Shown: positions 1 through 11,988, counted from the first letter of the stretch. The stretch: DNA of 64,000 nucleotides from Cordia subcordata (GCA_028554755.1 JAPTOF010000007.1:12199001-12263000), one strand, 5' to 3'. Notes: a model not told the origin generated them from the sequence alone. Numbers and translations: made by a program.

Positions 1-323
1 GTTAATTATTTTTGATTAGTGGATTTGTCAAGTTATTTATGTACAGAATATGTAGGACTATATTTTTATTAATATACTTTCATAAAAAATTTTATGTCTA
101 CATAGTGCACGGGCATACAACTAGCTTAGCCACCCCTGCACGGGATGTAAACTAAATATTTTAAGTACCTCAGCTACGCATGTGAATGCAAATATTCGAA
201 TGGTTGGGTTGTAATGATGTTCCAATGACTTTCAACTACTATTATAAAAAAATTTGTTTTTTTCAATTACATTCTCAATTGTTCCACTTTACTTTTAAAT
301 AACTATTGTAATCATATAACGAA
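1..323. other. Intergenic AT-rich sequence, nothing recognised
   Basis: This stretch is AT-rich and has no open reading frame or RNA I can support. It lies upstream of the methyltransferase gene and may hold distal promoter sequence. Confidence 0.5.
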
Positions 324-481
324 GAGGGTGTTTGGCTTTACTTATTTAGGTATTTATATAATTGAGAGGGTATTTGGCTATACTTATTTAGATATTTATA
401 AGTATTTAAAAAAAATCAAGAGACGTACGTTTTACAATTAAGGTGCTTATAAATACCAAATAAGTAAAGCCAATCACCCTC
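324..481. mobile_element. MITE in the promoter region of the RsmG-like gene
   Basis: The ends are inverted: the left begins GAGGGTGTTTGGCTTTACTT and the right ends AAGTAAAGCCAATCACCCTC, and the similarity continues inward through TTATTTAGGTATTTATA. This is what a short non-autonomous DNA transposon looks like. A second copy of the left terminal motif (GAGGGTATTTGGCTATACTT) lies inside it at about 364, so the left end is partly duplicated. I found no convincing target-site duplication, so hAT versus Harbinger origin is open. It ends about 127 bp before the start codon of the downstream gene. Confidence 0.65.
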
Positions 482-607
482 TAAATTTTTGCGGATTACA
501 CTTTGACTTTTCTTTACACTCCTTGCGAGCCACGGGTGAACAGCTAATCCGAGCTAAAATATAACCGAACAAATTGCAATTGGTATTCTAGCCGAGGCGC
601 GCCAAAA

Positions 608-3600
608 ATGCAACTCTCCCGATCCAGAATCTTCCCCACTTCTCTTCCGCGCTCTCTAGGACCTTCTGTCAAACACCTTCCCCGAACAGCACAATCCATT
701 TTCAACCCCATAAAAACATCCCCAAAACGCTTTACCACCAACACTTCCCTCAAAGCCTCCCATTCCCAAAACTTAACTCCTCACCAGAAACATCAACTTC
801 ATCTCTTCGTAGACTCGCTACTTCAATGGAACCAGGTTCACTGTAACCTTTCCAATTAGACTGCGTGTATATATATATATTGGGTTCTCTGTGTGTGTTT
901 TAATGTATATTGGGTTTTGAATTTTTCTCTTGTTTTGGGTGTGCAGAAAATGAATCTGACGGCAGTTAAAGATGAAAATGAGGTAATGGAAAGGCATATT
1001 GATGATTCTTTAGCGATTATAGATCCTATTAAAAGTTTGTACCACGCGCATTGTGGATCTTCCTGCGAAAATTTGAGGCTTATTGATGTTGGTAGCGGAG
1101 CGGGGCTCCCGGGATTGGTTTTAGCCGTTGCTCACCCTGGTAATTTAGTTTTATGAGCTGAATTTTTGGAAGTGTTTCGTATTGGTATGTGTTTGGTGTT
1201 GGAATGTTGTCTGGAAGTCTTTTCTTGTTGTATGAAGGGTGGAAAGTGACACTTCTTGAGTCGATGAATAAGCGATGCGCATTCTTGGAGCACGTGGTTG
1301 GTGTTAGTGGTTTGTCGAATGTGCAAGTTGTGCGCGAAAGAGCTGAGGTATGTTCTTTCTCATTTTACGTTTTAAAATTGTTGGTTTGCTTTTGCCTGTG
1401 CTTAAATCATTTGTTGCTTTGTCATTGCGCGTTATTACTTATTAGATTGATACATGTGATCTTCCATATTGTATTTTCCATTTGGAGCCCCAAGACTGTC
1501 ATTCTTAATCCTATGACACTATTATTGCTTGCAAGCTTGGGGTTGTAATAGTAGTATCACTTGCTTGAGAGCTTCGGGTTCTAGCCTGGGATGTATCATA
1601 TGAAATTATAAATTTCAGTCTTCAACAGTTCGATTGAGGATGAGGCAAGTTGTCAGCATACTATATGGGGAATTGATTGTTATATAAGCCAGTTTCAGTT
1701 GAGAGTTTAAATGGGCTAAGAAACTCTTAATTTTTTTGCACATAAGATGGAGGATGAAGATTTATGCATTTTGAAATATATTTCAGACTCAAACTACTAT
1801 GCTTTAAGAACTAGATGCTATTTAGGAAAACTCACCTCAGTTAAAGTGTAAGACATTCAATTTGAAATGAAGGCTGTTCTTACTTAGCATTTTCTTTATT
1901 TATCCTTCTTGATTTATAATATCTGGAAATTGAATCCATTAAATATTTCTTAGTGATGAAGTGCTGCTTAGTGCTGCAGTGCTTGCTTTCTTTGCTGGAA
2001 TTTGACATTAGTGAGCAGAGAATTTTGTTGCTTACTTTTTTGTTTCTGTGGCTATTATCTTTCTGGAAGTTTTGACGGTCATCTCCCTGATACATAACAT
2101 TATGTTGAACCTTGCTTAGGATAGAATTTAGGACAAAATATTGAGTTCAGAGAGAAATTTGATGTTGCAGTGGCCAGAGCAGTTGCAGAAATGAGAATTT
2201 TAGGTATATACAAATGCTTTTGCTATTCATCGTCTTATTCTATTTTTATGCAATGTTTAATAGTTTGTTGAATAACAAATCTGTCATGATTTATGTGTTA
2301 CTATTCAGCTGAGTACTGTCTGCCTCTAGTCCGCGTGGGTGGATTGTTTGTGGCTGCAAAAGGTCATGATCCTCAGGTGTGGTTTCTTGTCCCATTAGCA
2401 TTTGAAATAGCTAAACTTTTTTACATTGATCTCACATAACAGTTGCTACTTTATAGATCTTGAAACACTGATGCTTAAAGGGATGAAAAGGCACAAATTT
2501 ATGTTAAACTAGTATCACACCCGTGCTACGCACAGGTCATTTAGATGAGAAGAATTCGATTAAGTGGGATTCAAGTAATATAGAATTGTACTTGGCAAGT
2601 AAGAAAGAATAAGAGAGAAATGATATAAAGTGGTCTGGTAAGATAAGATAATTCCATATCCATGGGAATGCAGTAAGCATTCCAAAAGGTTTAGTGTGCA
2701 GTCTCCACAGAAAGACATCAAAAAGACCATCAGTTTATGTCTGATAGTTTAGACATTTCTACGCACCCTAAGTACATCCATACATGAGCCAAAAAGGCAT
2801 ATGCAATTATATGATCTTTGACAAACAAAAGATGCAATGATGTGGATTATTGGTAATTCTCATGGTTCCTGTGTTCTCTGCAACAATGAATTTGTATATG
2901 GAGTTACATTCGCCTTCCCTTAGCAAATGTTTGGAGCACTCCCATATATAGGCACTCACACTTGCATGAATTGTGTCACCTTTGAATAGAGAAAAGCAAA
3001 AGCTTATGCAATAAGGGGTATTGTAATGTGAACAATAATAAGAGTGAAAACAGGAAAAAACACTTGGTAGCATAGGCTTCAGAATATCCATTTTGTCCAG
3101 AAGCAACATGTCAACAGTGTTAAGCTGGTCAGGGAAATTGTAGCTCATGACTTCCCAAATATGGACAGCGTGGACAAAGATGCGACCATTTTTAAGCTCA
3201 GTGTGCAAATAAGAGAAGTTAAGGACATTCCCAACCATTTTTCAGTGGAATGGTGCGCTGCAAACTTAGAAGGAAACCATGCAAGCGTGTGAAGTTTGTG
3301 CTTGCATAAAAGACCTTTGCAAGACAAAGTGCAGCTCTTACCATCTGATTTATATATAGGAGGAGATGTGAGCAAAGAAGACGAAAAGTTGCATATAATA
3401 ATGGACAAAGTTAAGACAAATTGAAGCATGCCGAAGAGAAGAATATTCTAGAAATGTGCGTGTTGGACAAAATTGTTGAAAGAAATAAGACATTAGAATT
3501 GAAGAGAATGACTTAATACATATTGTGTATTTGGCCCTATTTATAATATACAAAGTTTCCTATTTTTCCGCTTACCATAATGGAGAATTACCATAACTTT

Positions 3601-6600
3601 ATTACTATATTTCTACCGCTAACACTCCCCCTCAAGCTGGAGCATAAATATCATGCGTGCTCAGCTTGTTACAAATGTACTCTATACGAGGACCCCTTAA
3701 GGATTTAGTAAAGAGATTTGCTAATTGATCATTTGAATTGACATGTGACGTAACAATCTCCTTAGCTAACACTTTACTCGTTACAAAGTGACAATCGACT
3801 TCAATGTGCTTGGTCCTTTCATGGAAGATGGGATTGGTTGCAATATGCATGGCTGCTTGGTTATCACATATTAACTTCATAGGCTAAGAGCAATCTTTTC
3901 CAAGTTGCTTCAGCAAACGTTTCACCCAAATTAACTCACACACCGTAAATGCCATAGCTCTATATTCAAATTCTTCACTTGAGCGGGCTATGACTGATTG
4001 TTTCTTACTTTTCCAAGAGATGAGATTTCCGCCAACAAACACACAATAGCCAGAGGTGGACCGCCTATCATCCAGACATCCTGCCCAATCTGCGTCAGAA
4101 TAGCCAACAATGCTCACGGCTCCTCCTCTCTTTTTATATAGCAGCCCCCTCCCTGGAGCAATCTTAATGTGCTGTAGGATACGAATGACAGCATCCCAAT
4201 AACTTTTCCGTGGCGAATTCAAGAATTGACTGACCACGTTAACTGCAAAGGAAATATCTGGGCGAGTTACAGTAAGATAACTGAGCTTGCCTACCAATCT
4301 TCTTTATCTTCCTGGATCTTTTAATGACTCCCCCTCATTTCATAGAAGTTTGACATTTGGGTCCATTGGTGATACACAAGGTTTGCACCCAAGCATTCCT
4401 GCTAATGTCAACATATCAAGCGCATATTTATGCTGAGAAATAAAAATACCTTGATCTGAACGGGCAACATCAATTCCAAGAAAGTAGTGCAATGATCCCA
4501 AGTCTTTTGTTTGAAAGTGTTGATGTAAAAATGCCTTCAAGTCACATATACCTGTAAGATCATCGCCTGTTATGATAATATCGTCAACATAAACAATTAG
4601 TAACAAATGTTTCCCAGTGGAAGTGTGTCGATAAAAGACCGAATGATCGACCCCACATCTTGATAATCCAAACTTGATGACAACCTCACTGAATTGGCCA
4701 AACCAAGCTCAAGGTGATTGTTTAAGACCATACAATGATTTTTTCAACCGACATACCTTACCGGACTCCCCTTGAGCAACAAACCCTGGTGGTTGTTCCA
4801 TGTATACTTCTTCTTCAAGTGAACCATTAAGGAAAGCATTTTTAATGTCAAGTTGATGAAGTGGCCAGTCAAACATAGCCGCAAGAGCAAGAATAATACG
4901 AACCAAAGGCATCTTAGCAATAGGAGAAAAGGTATCATCATAATCAACACCATAAACCTGTGTATATCCTTTTGCGACTAGGCGAGCCTTCAAGCGATCC
5001 ACAATTTCATTAGGAGAACGCTTTACAGTATAGACCCAACGACAACCAACAATGGTCTTCCCAAGAGGTAGATCTACGAAATCCCATGTATCATTAGTTT
5101 GTAAAGCCGACATCTCTTCCACCATTGCAGCATGCCAACCCGGATGACCAAGCGCCTCTGTTACATTAGACGGGACAGACACAGACGAAAGAGAAGCAAC
5201 AAACGACCAATACAAGGGTGACAAAGAATGAAAGGAAACGAAATTAGATATCGGATGTTTAGTAGTACAAGAATGAATACCTTTATGAAGTGCAATTGGA
5301 ACATCCAAGTCGGAGGGTGGAGGAGGCAAAGGATCCAGAGAGGGCGAAGCCGGTGGCACAGGAGCAGCAACAGATGGGCGATTACGTCGATGATAAGTCT
5401 TGAAGTCTGGACGATCCAAGTGTGACAGGGCAAGATCGGAGGATGGTGGCGCAGGTGAAGGCGGGACATTCAACGGAGCACTAAAAAGGGGCACAGGAAT
5501 TGGAAGATCATCAACTACTGATGTAGAGGAATAGGGTGTAGAAGAAAAGAAGGGTTGAGACTCAAAAAACGTGACATCAGCACAAAAAAAGAACTTATTC
5601 AACTTAGGAGAGTAGCAACGGTAGCCTTTTTGACGACGAAGCATACCCAAGGAGAACACACTTGATGGCACGTGGACCCAATTTATCAAACCCAGGAGCC
5701 AAGATATGAACAAAACAAACACACCCAAATACCTTAGGTGGTAATAAATAAATAGACTGATATAGAAAACGGTATTTGGTTTTGAAGAACAGAGAAAGGC
5801 ATGCGATTGATGAGATAACATGCAGTGAGAACAGCATCGTACCAAAAACGAAAAGGAACATTCATATGAATAAGAAGGGTATAAGCAGTCTCAATTACGT
5901 GCCTATTCTTACGCTCAGCAACCCCATTTTGTTGAGGGGTGTAAGCGCAAGAAGATTGATGTATAATGCCATTATTTTGAAGAAAAGAAGAAAAAGACGT
6001 AGAAAAATACTCTTTGGCATTGTCACTTCTCAAAATACGGATAGATGCATTAAACTGATTTTTCACTTCAGCACAAAAGAGAGAGAACATGGAAAATAAC
6101 TCAGAACGATCTTTTATTAAATATAACCAAGTAACACGAGAATACTCATCAATAAAACTAACAAAATAACGGTATCCAAATTTGGAAACATGACGACTAG
6201 GCCCCCAAATATCAGAATGAACTAATTCACATAGTGCATTAGCCCGCTTATTGATACGATTAACAAAAGATGTGTGCCTATGTTTACCTAACTGACAAGA
6301 CTCACAGATGATATTCCTAACACTATCCAAACTAGGAACCATGTGCCTAAGACTTGAAAGATTGGGATGACCAAGACGGCTATGAATGACTTCAGAGGTG
6401 GAAATGGTTGTAAAAACTGTAGAAGAATCAGTATCAAGGTAGTAAAGGCCACCAGTTCATGACCTGTGCCAATTCGCTTGCGTGTTCTCTGATCCTGAAT
6501 AACCACGAAATTAGATGTAAAAGTGACAGAACAGTTAAACGATTTAGTTAACTGATTGATAGACAATAAATTGCAAGGGAAATCAGGAAGGTACAAAACG

Positions 6601-9600
6601 GAAGAAAGGGAGATAGAGGACGTAGGAGACGACGAACCAATACCAGACACAGTAGCGGATGAATCATTTGCAAGTCTGACTGGGGAGATAGACTTAGGGG
6701 GTTGAATAGAAGAGATAAGAGAACGACTACTGCTCATATGGTCTGAAGCACCAGAGTCTAAAATTCACTTACCAGCACTGGATGAAGATTGAGAAAGATA
6801 AGCAGATTTAGTAGGGGAAACATGTGCAAACGAAGCAGTGGAAGGTTGGGCAGCTTGCTGCAAAGCTTGTAGCTGAAGATAATGCTTGTACTCTGCTTCA
6901 GACAAGGTAAAGGTGGGATAACGGGAGTTGGCTTGTTGTGGTGGCGGAGCTGTCAGAGATGATTCGTCATTGTTGACATGGGCGGCATAAGCACTGTTAG
7001 AGGGTCGATCGTGCAGATCTCAGCATTTGTCTTTAGTATGTCCCCACTTGTTACAATAGGTGCATTGTGGTCGAGAAGCATTACCGGATCGCCCTCCTCC
7101 ACGATTACGACCACGACCACGACCAGCATGGGAAGCATTATCTTGACGTCCACCGGGCTGAGGTTTCACAAGCAAAGTGGATTGGTTTGACGGATTTTGA
7201 ACAGGATTCCCAATAGATGCTCGATCAAGGCGCGAATAAACGTCAGACATTAACGGTAGCTCTAGTCTCGAAAGAATCTGAGATCGAACAGACTCGTACT
7301 GAGGAGGAAGGCCACGAAGCATAAGCACAACAAAGTATTGTTTATGTTGTTTTCGTGCAACATCAGTATCAGTAGGGAAGATATCATTGTACTTAGACGT
7401 GGCACGTCGAAATCGACCAAAATAAACTTGAAGACCACGATCATCCAACTGAATACGAAGGAGATCATTGACAACATCATAGATGCGACTAACATTGCTG
7501 GTATACATCTCTTTCGCCAAAGTCCATATAACCTTGCAAGAAAGACACTCACCAAACATATCATGCAATTCAGGTTCAATGGATTGCAATAGTAAACTGG
7601 TAAGTTGTGTATCAACGCGCCCCCAAATCCGTTTATTGGCGGCGGACAAAGTAGCTAGAACATCGTTAGTTAAATGATCTTCCAAGTCTTGCCCTCGAAA
7701 CCATAACGTAACGGCAAAACACCAACGGGAGTAATTTTGACCAGTGAGTTTGGTCGTAGTAATAGTAGGGGTACCGTTGAATATGGATACGACAACAGAG
7801 GTAACAGACTCAGTAACAGTAGTAGAAGTACTAGTAGTGTCGTTGGAAGGATCCATACTAGTCATCAACACTCAATCAATATCTAGGGGAAAGACAAGAG
7901 AACCGATTAATAAAGTATAGAAAAAAGGGAACAACCACATTAATAACCTGTCATAACATCTTTGTTGTTGAAGTGTTACTCCTCTATTCCCCTCTCTCTC
8001 TCTCTCTTTTTTTTTGGGGTTAAGAGAGGCAAACAACAAAAACCCTTTTTTTTTTTTTTTTTGTTAAGAGACGCAAACAACAAAAACCCTTTTTTTTGTG
8101 ATTAAGAGAGGCAGACAACAAAAACCAAAACCATGGACAAATTAAACAAAAAATTTAAACAAAAAATTCAAAGCATGAACGGTAACCTCGCGTGAACAGT
8201 TCCTAGCGTGAACAGTATTTTCCTTTTATTTTATTTTATTATTATATTTTTGGCAAGGTGTTTTGGTGGATTTTATGGGTGTGAGGGTGGGTGGGTGTTT
8301 TGAAAGAAATTCTAATGTCTTAACCTAGCTCTAGATACCATGTTGAAAGAAATAAGGCATTAGAATTGAAGAGAATGACTTAATACATATTTTGTATTTG
8401 GCTCTATTTATAATATACAATGTTTATTATTTCTCCACTTACCATAATGGAGAATTACCATAACTCTATTACTATATATCTACTACTAACAAAAATGAAG
8501 TTTCTAGAAGTTTGCTTAGGTAGGCATAGCATGTTTGTGGATAGCCAAGTAAACAACGGCATCCATAGCCCCTGTTACCAATTCAAATTGAGAATCTGGT
8601 TATCAAATGTTCAGCGCGGGGAAATTTTGTTGGATTATTAATTGTCACAACAGTCCAGGTGGCAATGTGTTTTTTATCCGGCCAATTGGCGAGAACGATG
8701 CATGTGAACTGGAGTAGACAAACATGTGCCATATTTAAGACAGCCAATAGGTGACCACAATGCACGTGAAATGGAGTTGCTGCACATTTACATGGACATA
8801 CATAGAGATGAAACATGTCCTGGAATACTTAACCAACCGTTGATTTATATGTAAAAAAGAATATGGACGATCGATGGCTGGAAGATAGTAACGAGGCATA
8901 TTTGTAGCTAGGTGGAAAGGGCAGGAAAACTTGCTCCATATTGGCTTTTGCTTTCATTTTGTAGAAGAATGTTTTATGTATTATATAGTTCTTGAGAAGT
9001 ATAAAATCTACTGCCATGTTGTGAAAATACATAGTTTCTATGCAGTTTCTGCTTCTTCCTTCTTGTTTCCTGTTTCCTTAATCTACTATTGCATTTTCTC
9101 ATATGACTTTTTGATAAGTAATCTGAAATAAATATTTTAAGCTATTGCTTGAAAGTTGTAGTTGAGTACATAAAGAAGAAAGTCTCATTTTACGGATATA
9201 GTTTGTGACACTTTAAACAGTTTGATGCACTTTTTGTGACACCAGGGAGAGTTTGGGAAAGCAAGAGTTTTGCTTTTTGGGTTGTATGCGCATCGTGATT
9301 GTGGTGTTTGTAACTATCATAGCAGTTGTACACATAAATAAGCTGTTCACTTAGTTGATTGAACTGTTAATATTTCTTTTTCTAATGCTCTCCTTGTAAT
9401 CTAATCTGACTTTGCTAAGGTGAATAGAACTAGTTGATGAGATGTGGTCTTGTAAATCTGAAATCAGATTTTATGTAATGCTCTCAATCCCTCTGTCCCA
9501 GAATTTCTGCCTGCTCTTTGTATAAGACAAGCAATAAGCAACCTTGATCATGTCCCTTAATCATCTCTTGTCATCTCTTTTGCATTCTGTGACTTACACT

Positions 9601-11988
9601 TTGTAATCCTAAGATTCGCAATTCAAATTGTATGATCCCGAATTGCAGAGATTCATATTAGACCAAATCTTATGCACACAGTAAAAGTCCATGTTATAAA
9701 ATTAAATTAAAACGCCATTGTAACGAAAAAAACTGAAAAGGAAACTGGGGCCAAAAAGAAGAAAGAAATGTAGTGTTCTAGGGCACAAGACAATGTGAAA
9801 GAGACTAGGAGAAGATGATTGAGGTGCTGTGACAGACCCAATTTTGGCAAGGAAAGTTGGTTATGCCTTTAGTTTATTAAGTATTGCTTCTGCACTTCTA
9901 GTTTGTTACATAAAAATTTTACTTATAGTAAGTTGATATAAAATACAAAGTAATATGGCATTGAGTCCATCAATTTATACTTGTATTCACTCTTGTCCAA
10001 TAATTTACTAATTACAATAACATCTTCATATAAGCTAACACTAAATATTTTTTTTTTCTTTCAATTTGTAATTGCTTCTGCCTTCTCCCACTAGAAATAA
10101 CCTAAAAATAACAAAAATACCACGTCTCAATATTTGTTCAAATATTGAAACAGCTAATGGAAACATTTTATCTATTTTTAAATCTAGTGACTTAATTGTT
10201 ACCACGATTCAAAGAAATGACATTTGGATTCACTACATGATTTGTGATCTGACAACTATGCTTTAGAGTGAAAGATCATCCCGAATTTAACATTGGATGA
10301 TGCTTCTTAGTAACTTTTTTGTACTAGAAGAAACATATGAAGTATGTCCTACCCTATCTTGTTTAGACTATCATTATCTTAAGGAGCCACATTCTTTTGC
10401 AGAAGTGATTTTAGCTAATTTGGGTAGATGAAGCAAGATGATAGTTCCTTCTAATGGTTATCTTCGTGCTTCATCCTGTTTAACATTGTAATGAAATAAG
10501 TAGTGTATGAGCTTATAAATCATTTCACTTATAAATACAATTGTAAAATACATCTGCTGCGCCAAAGTTTATTGCATGGACATGGCATAAGGCTGCATAG
10601 AATTTTTTCAGATCTATGCCATTCACGAGCCATTATAATCTTTGGTTTTGCACAAGATGGGCTGTCTTTGCACTCTGCCAACATGCTTCTGATTGATCAA
10701 TATTAGGAAGCTCTGGCTAGCAAATAATACTAATATCCTATGCGATTTCTGAAACTAGAATCAGGTTCATCAATCCTTGGAAAAGTTGAAGTTGGAAAGA
10801 GGACCATGATGCTGATTCATTTAGAAAGAAATATAATTTGAATTGACAGAGAGACTTGGTTAGATAGTTAAAAGATGCTTGCCAGTCTAAAGAAGTATGG
10901 CTTGGAGGATAGTTGTGTCTAACCTATTAAAGGTATATTCTTGAGGGGCATTGATCTGTTGTAGTAGGAATGCTTGAGGTGAGCATATGTGTTGTATGGT
11001 TTTCCTTCTTTTCTATTATTCCAATTTATTTATAGTCATTTGGAGAATTATGTTCCATTCATGTTAGGCAAGATGCAAGATAATTTTAAACAAAATATTG
11101 TTATGCCAAGATTGTAGATGTTATAGTTTTTAGATTGGTGTTCTTTCTGTATCTGTTGCATTGCTTAAGCATTTGCTGATAGATAATTGCATAAATTACG
11201 GAATAAATTTTTACCTTGAGAAAATTCAATTTTTAGCGGCATAGACTGTGGGATTTTTATATGTTTGAACCTTTATAAGAACAAACACTGACAATGAACA
11301 TGTGCGCTTCTATGTTATACTTTCTATAAATGTTGGTACGATCTAATTGTCTTTCTGCTGAATTTAGAACTATTGCATTTCTAAGCAATTCTTTTCCTTC
11401 TCAAATGTATCTACAGGAGGAGGTCAGGCAAGCAGAGAAGGCAATTCATTTAATGGGTGGTTCTATGTTACAAACATGCCTTGGTATGTTTCGTCCATTC
11501 TGTTTTACTTACTGTACTTCTGGCCAGTGATAAAGTTGAATACAGTAATGGAAGTTTAGAGAACAATAAAGGACTCTTACTCTATATCTCTAAGTTGGGT
11601 TAAAAAAGCCCTGCCATCAATATTTGAAGAACTCCTGCCTTGTATGTCCATTATGGGCCTCTTCATGAAATTGGTTGTGGACGTTGCCAAACTACATCCA
11701 CTAGACAGGATTGGAGGAGCTTTTCTTCAATAGTTCAATTGTATTACGGCTGGTCTCCTTTTCCAGTTGTTATACGAGAATGTACTTTCACTTAGTTTGA
11801 AGTGTCTAAATTTATTCTAAATTTCCGGAGAGTAATCTCCCTATTACTATTAATACTTGGGATTTTTGAGTCCAGTGGAATCACACAGCAAATTCGGTCA
11901 GAGAACTGCCATCATATGTCTAAAGAATGGCCCCACCCCTAAGAAGTATCCCCGTGATCCTGGTACTCCTTCAAAGTCACCACTGTAG
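608..11988 (+). CDS. RsmG/GidB-type 16S rRNA (guanine-N7) methyltransferase, probably plastid-targeted; 7 exons
   Basis: Exons read by splice sites and frame are 608-835, 947-1139, 1238-1347, 2125-2203, 2309-2376, 11417-11483 and 11876-11988, giving 285 residues and ending in TAG. All introns are GT-AG and the phases join without a break. The first ~60 residues are rich in Ser, Thr, Arg and Lys with few acidic residues, like a transit peptide. The catalytic part shows the RsmG hallmarks: [20 protein letters not shown], the SAM-binding motif [11 protein letters not shown], the LLES motif followed by KRCAFLE, then [10 protein letters not shown] and AAKG, with [12 protein letters not shown] at the C-terminus. 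Family members methylate G527 of small-subunit rRNA with SAM, so the likely substrate is plastid 16S rRNA (inference). Intron 5 (2377-11416) is 9.0 kb because of transposon insertions, yet the flanking exons are intact. I see no disabling change. The start is the first ATG and gives the transit-peptide-like N-terminus. Confidence 0.92.
2509..2545 (-). mobile_element. Candidate Helitron 3' terminus within intron 5
   Basis: Read on the minus strand this stretch ends with a CG-rich stem (CCTGTGCGTAGCACGGG), a short spacer and CTAG followed by T. A hairpin plus CTRR end inserted between A and T is the hallmark of Helitron 3' ends. The element would extend rightwards and could include the replication-protein-A-like fragment at 2807-3240. 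I could not locate a matching 5' TC end, so its length is unknown. Confidence 0.45.
2807..3240 (-). pseudogene. Replication protein A large-subunit-like (OB-fold) fragment
   Basis: The minus-strand translation has [19 protein letters not shown], then [17 protein letters not shown] and [15 protein letters not shown], preceded by [14 protein letters not shown] and MLLLDKMD. This order matches the N-terminal OB fold of plant RPA1-like proteins, with a probable intron between the LLLDKMD and GDTIHASV parts (acceptor ...CAAAG before GGTGACAC). Only about one domain is present and no complete gene can be read, so it is a fragment. RPA-like genes are common cargo of plant Helitrons, and a Helitron-like terminus lies 300 bp away. 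A dispersed host RPA pseudogene is the alternative. Confidence 0.55.
3474..3624 (-). repeat. 3' LTR of the intronic copia element
   Basis: This 151-bp repeat starts TGTTGAAAG and ends CTAACA. It pairs with 8341-8491. The polypurine tract lies immediately to its right. Confidence 0.93.
3632..5845 (-). pseudogene. Copia pol, C-terminal half: reverse transcriptase and RNase H (degenerate)
   Basis: Reading leftwards from about 5845 in one frame, the translation gives a linker, then RT beginning [20 protein letters not shown], through [39 protein letters not shown] and SLYGLKQSP. The [11 protein letters not shown] catalytic motif is at about 4580. RNase H follows with [20 protein letters not shown] and [14 protein letters not shown], ending [11 protein letters not shown] near 3780. 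The frame is unbroken except for stops at about 4709, 4337, 4298 and 3881. The first replaces Arg in SPRAW (CGA to TGA) and the last fits Gln (CAG to TAG); both are single transitions. The enzyme would copy the element RNA into DNA, but this copy cannot make it. Confidence 0.9.
5604..6780 (-). pseudogene. Copia protease and integrase (degenerate)
   Basis: The protease active site [13 protein letters not shown] is at about 6760, directly after an in-frame TGA where family members have Trp (TGG to TGA). The pre-integrase zinc-binding region ([14 protein letters not shown]) follows a frameshift near 6350-6400. The integrase core shows its three acidic residues in [18 protein letters not shown] and [15 protein letters not shown] further frameshift near 5740-5850 separates the core from the conserved [12 protein letters not shown] and KCVLLGY tail, which runs on into the reverse transcriptase region in yet another frame. 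Confidence 0.88.
7018..7865 (-). pseudogene. Copia gag with CCHC zinc knuckle
   Basis: Gag packages the element RNA into virus-like particles. The reading begins at the ATG giving [15 protein letters not shown]. It contains the copia gag signature [20 protein letters not shown] and later [19 protein letters not shown], and ends with a basic Gly/Arg stretch and the knuckle [14 protein letters not shown]. The next codon is TGA where homologues have Trp. Translation in the same frame then runs on toward the protease, so gag and pol were one polyprotein. About 280 residues is normal for this part. Confidence 0.9.
7985..8130. repeat. Three-copy imperfect repeat with T and CT runs in the copia leader
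   Basis: A unit of about 35-45 bp (GTTAAGAGAGGCAAACAACA followed by AAAACCC and a T run) occurs three times, at about 8019, 8063 and 8098. It is preceded by a CT dinucleotide run. It lies in the untranslated leader between the primer site and gag. Confidence 0.75.
8328..8340 (-). promoter_or_regulatory. Copia primer binding site (tRNA-iMet type)
   Basis: The minus strand directly after the LTR reads TGGTATCTAGAGC. This is the usual TGGTATCAGAGC copia primer site with one extra T. Confidence 0.8.
8341..8491 (-). repeat. 5' LTR of the intronic copia element
   Basis: This 151-bp repeat matches 3474-3624 with about 12 differences. It abuts the primer site on the left and the AAAAT target duplication on the right. 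Confidence 0.93.
8497..11416 (+). other. Remainder of intron 5, no gene found
   Basis: No coding region is supported here. Short open frames lack conserved motifs or codon-like composition. The first 350 bp contains two CCAATnGG-like motifs and may be the upstream part of the Helitron or RPA fragment into which the copia element inserted. The rest looks like ordinary AT-rich intron, ending in a normal acceptor at 11416. Confidence 0.5.

Larger units (their letters stand above)
3474..8491 (-). mobile_element. Complete Ty1/copia LTR retrotransposon (5.0 kb) inside intron 5 of the RsmG-like gene
   Basis: Two 151-bp LTRs (TGTTGA...CTAACA on the + strand) bound the element, and a perfect 5-bp target duplication AAAAT flanks it (3469-3473 and 8492-8496). 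Inside, on the minus strand, are a tRNA-iMet-like primer site next to the right LTR, gag with a zinc knuckle, protease, integrase, reverse transcriptase and RNase H in the copia order, and a polypurine tract (GAGGGGGAG) next to the left LTR. By hand count the LTRs differ at about 12 of 151 positions, so the insertion is not recent. Stops and frameshifts make it non-autonomous now. Its orientation is opposite to the host gene, and all of it lies within one intron. Confidence 0.95.

Noticed and set aside
2807..3240. Reading the RPA-like fragment as an extra exon of the RsmG-like gene
   Set aside because: It is on the opposite strand, and exons 5 and 6 already join in phase without it.
8420..8641. 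73-codon + strand frame right of the copia element
   Set aside because: It starts inside the LTR and crosses the element boundary, so it cannot be an ancestral gene.
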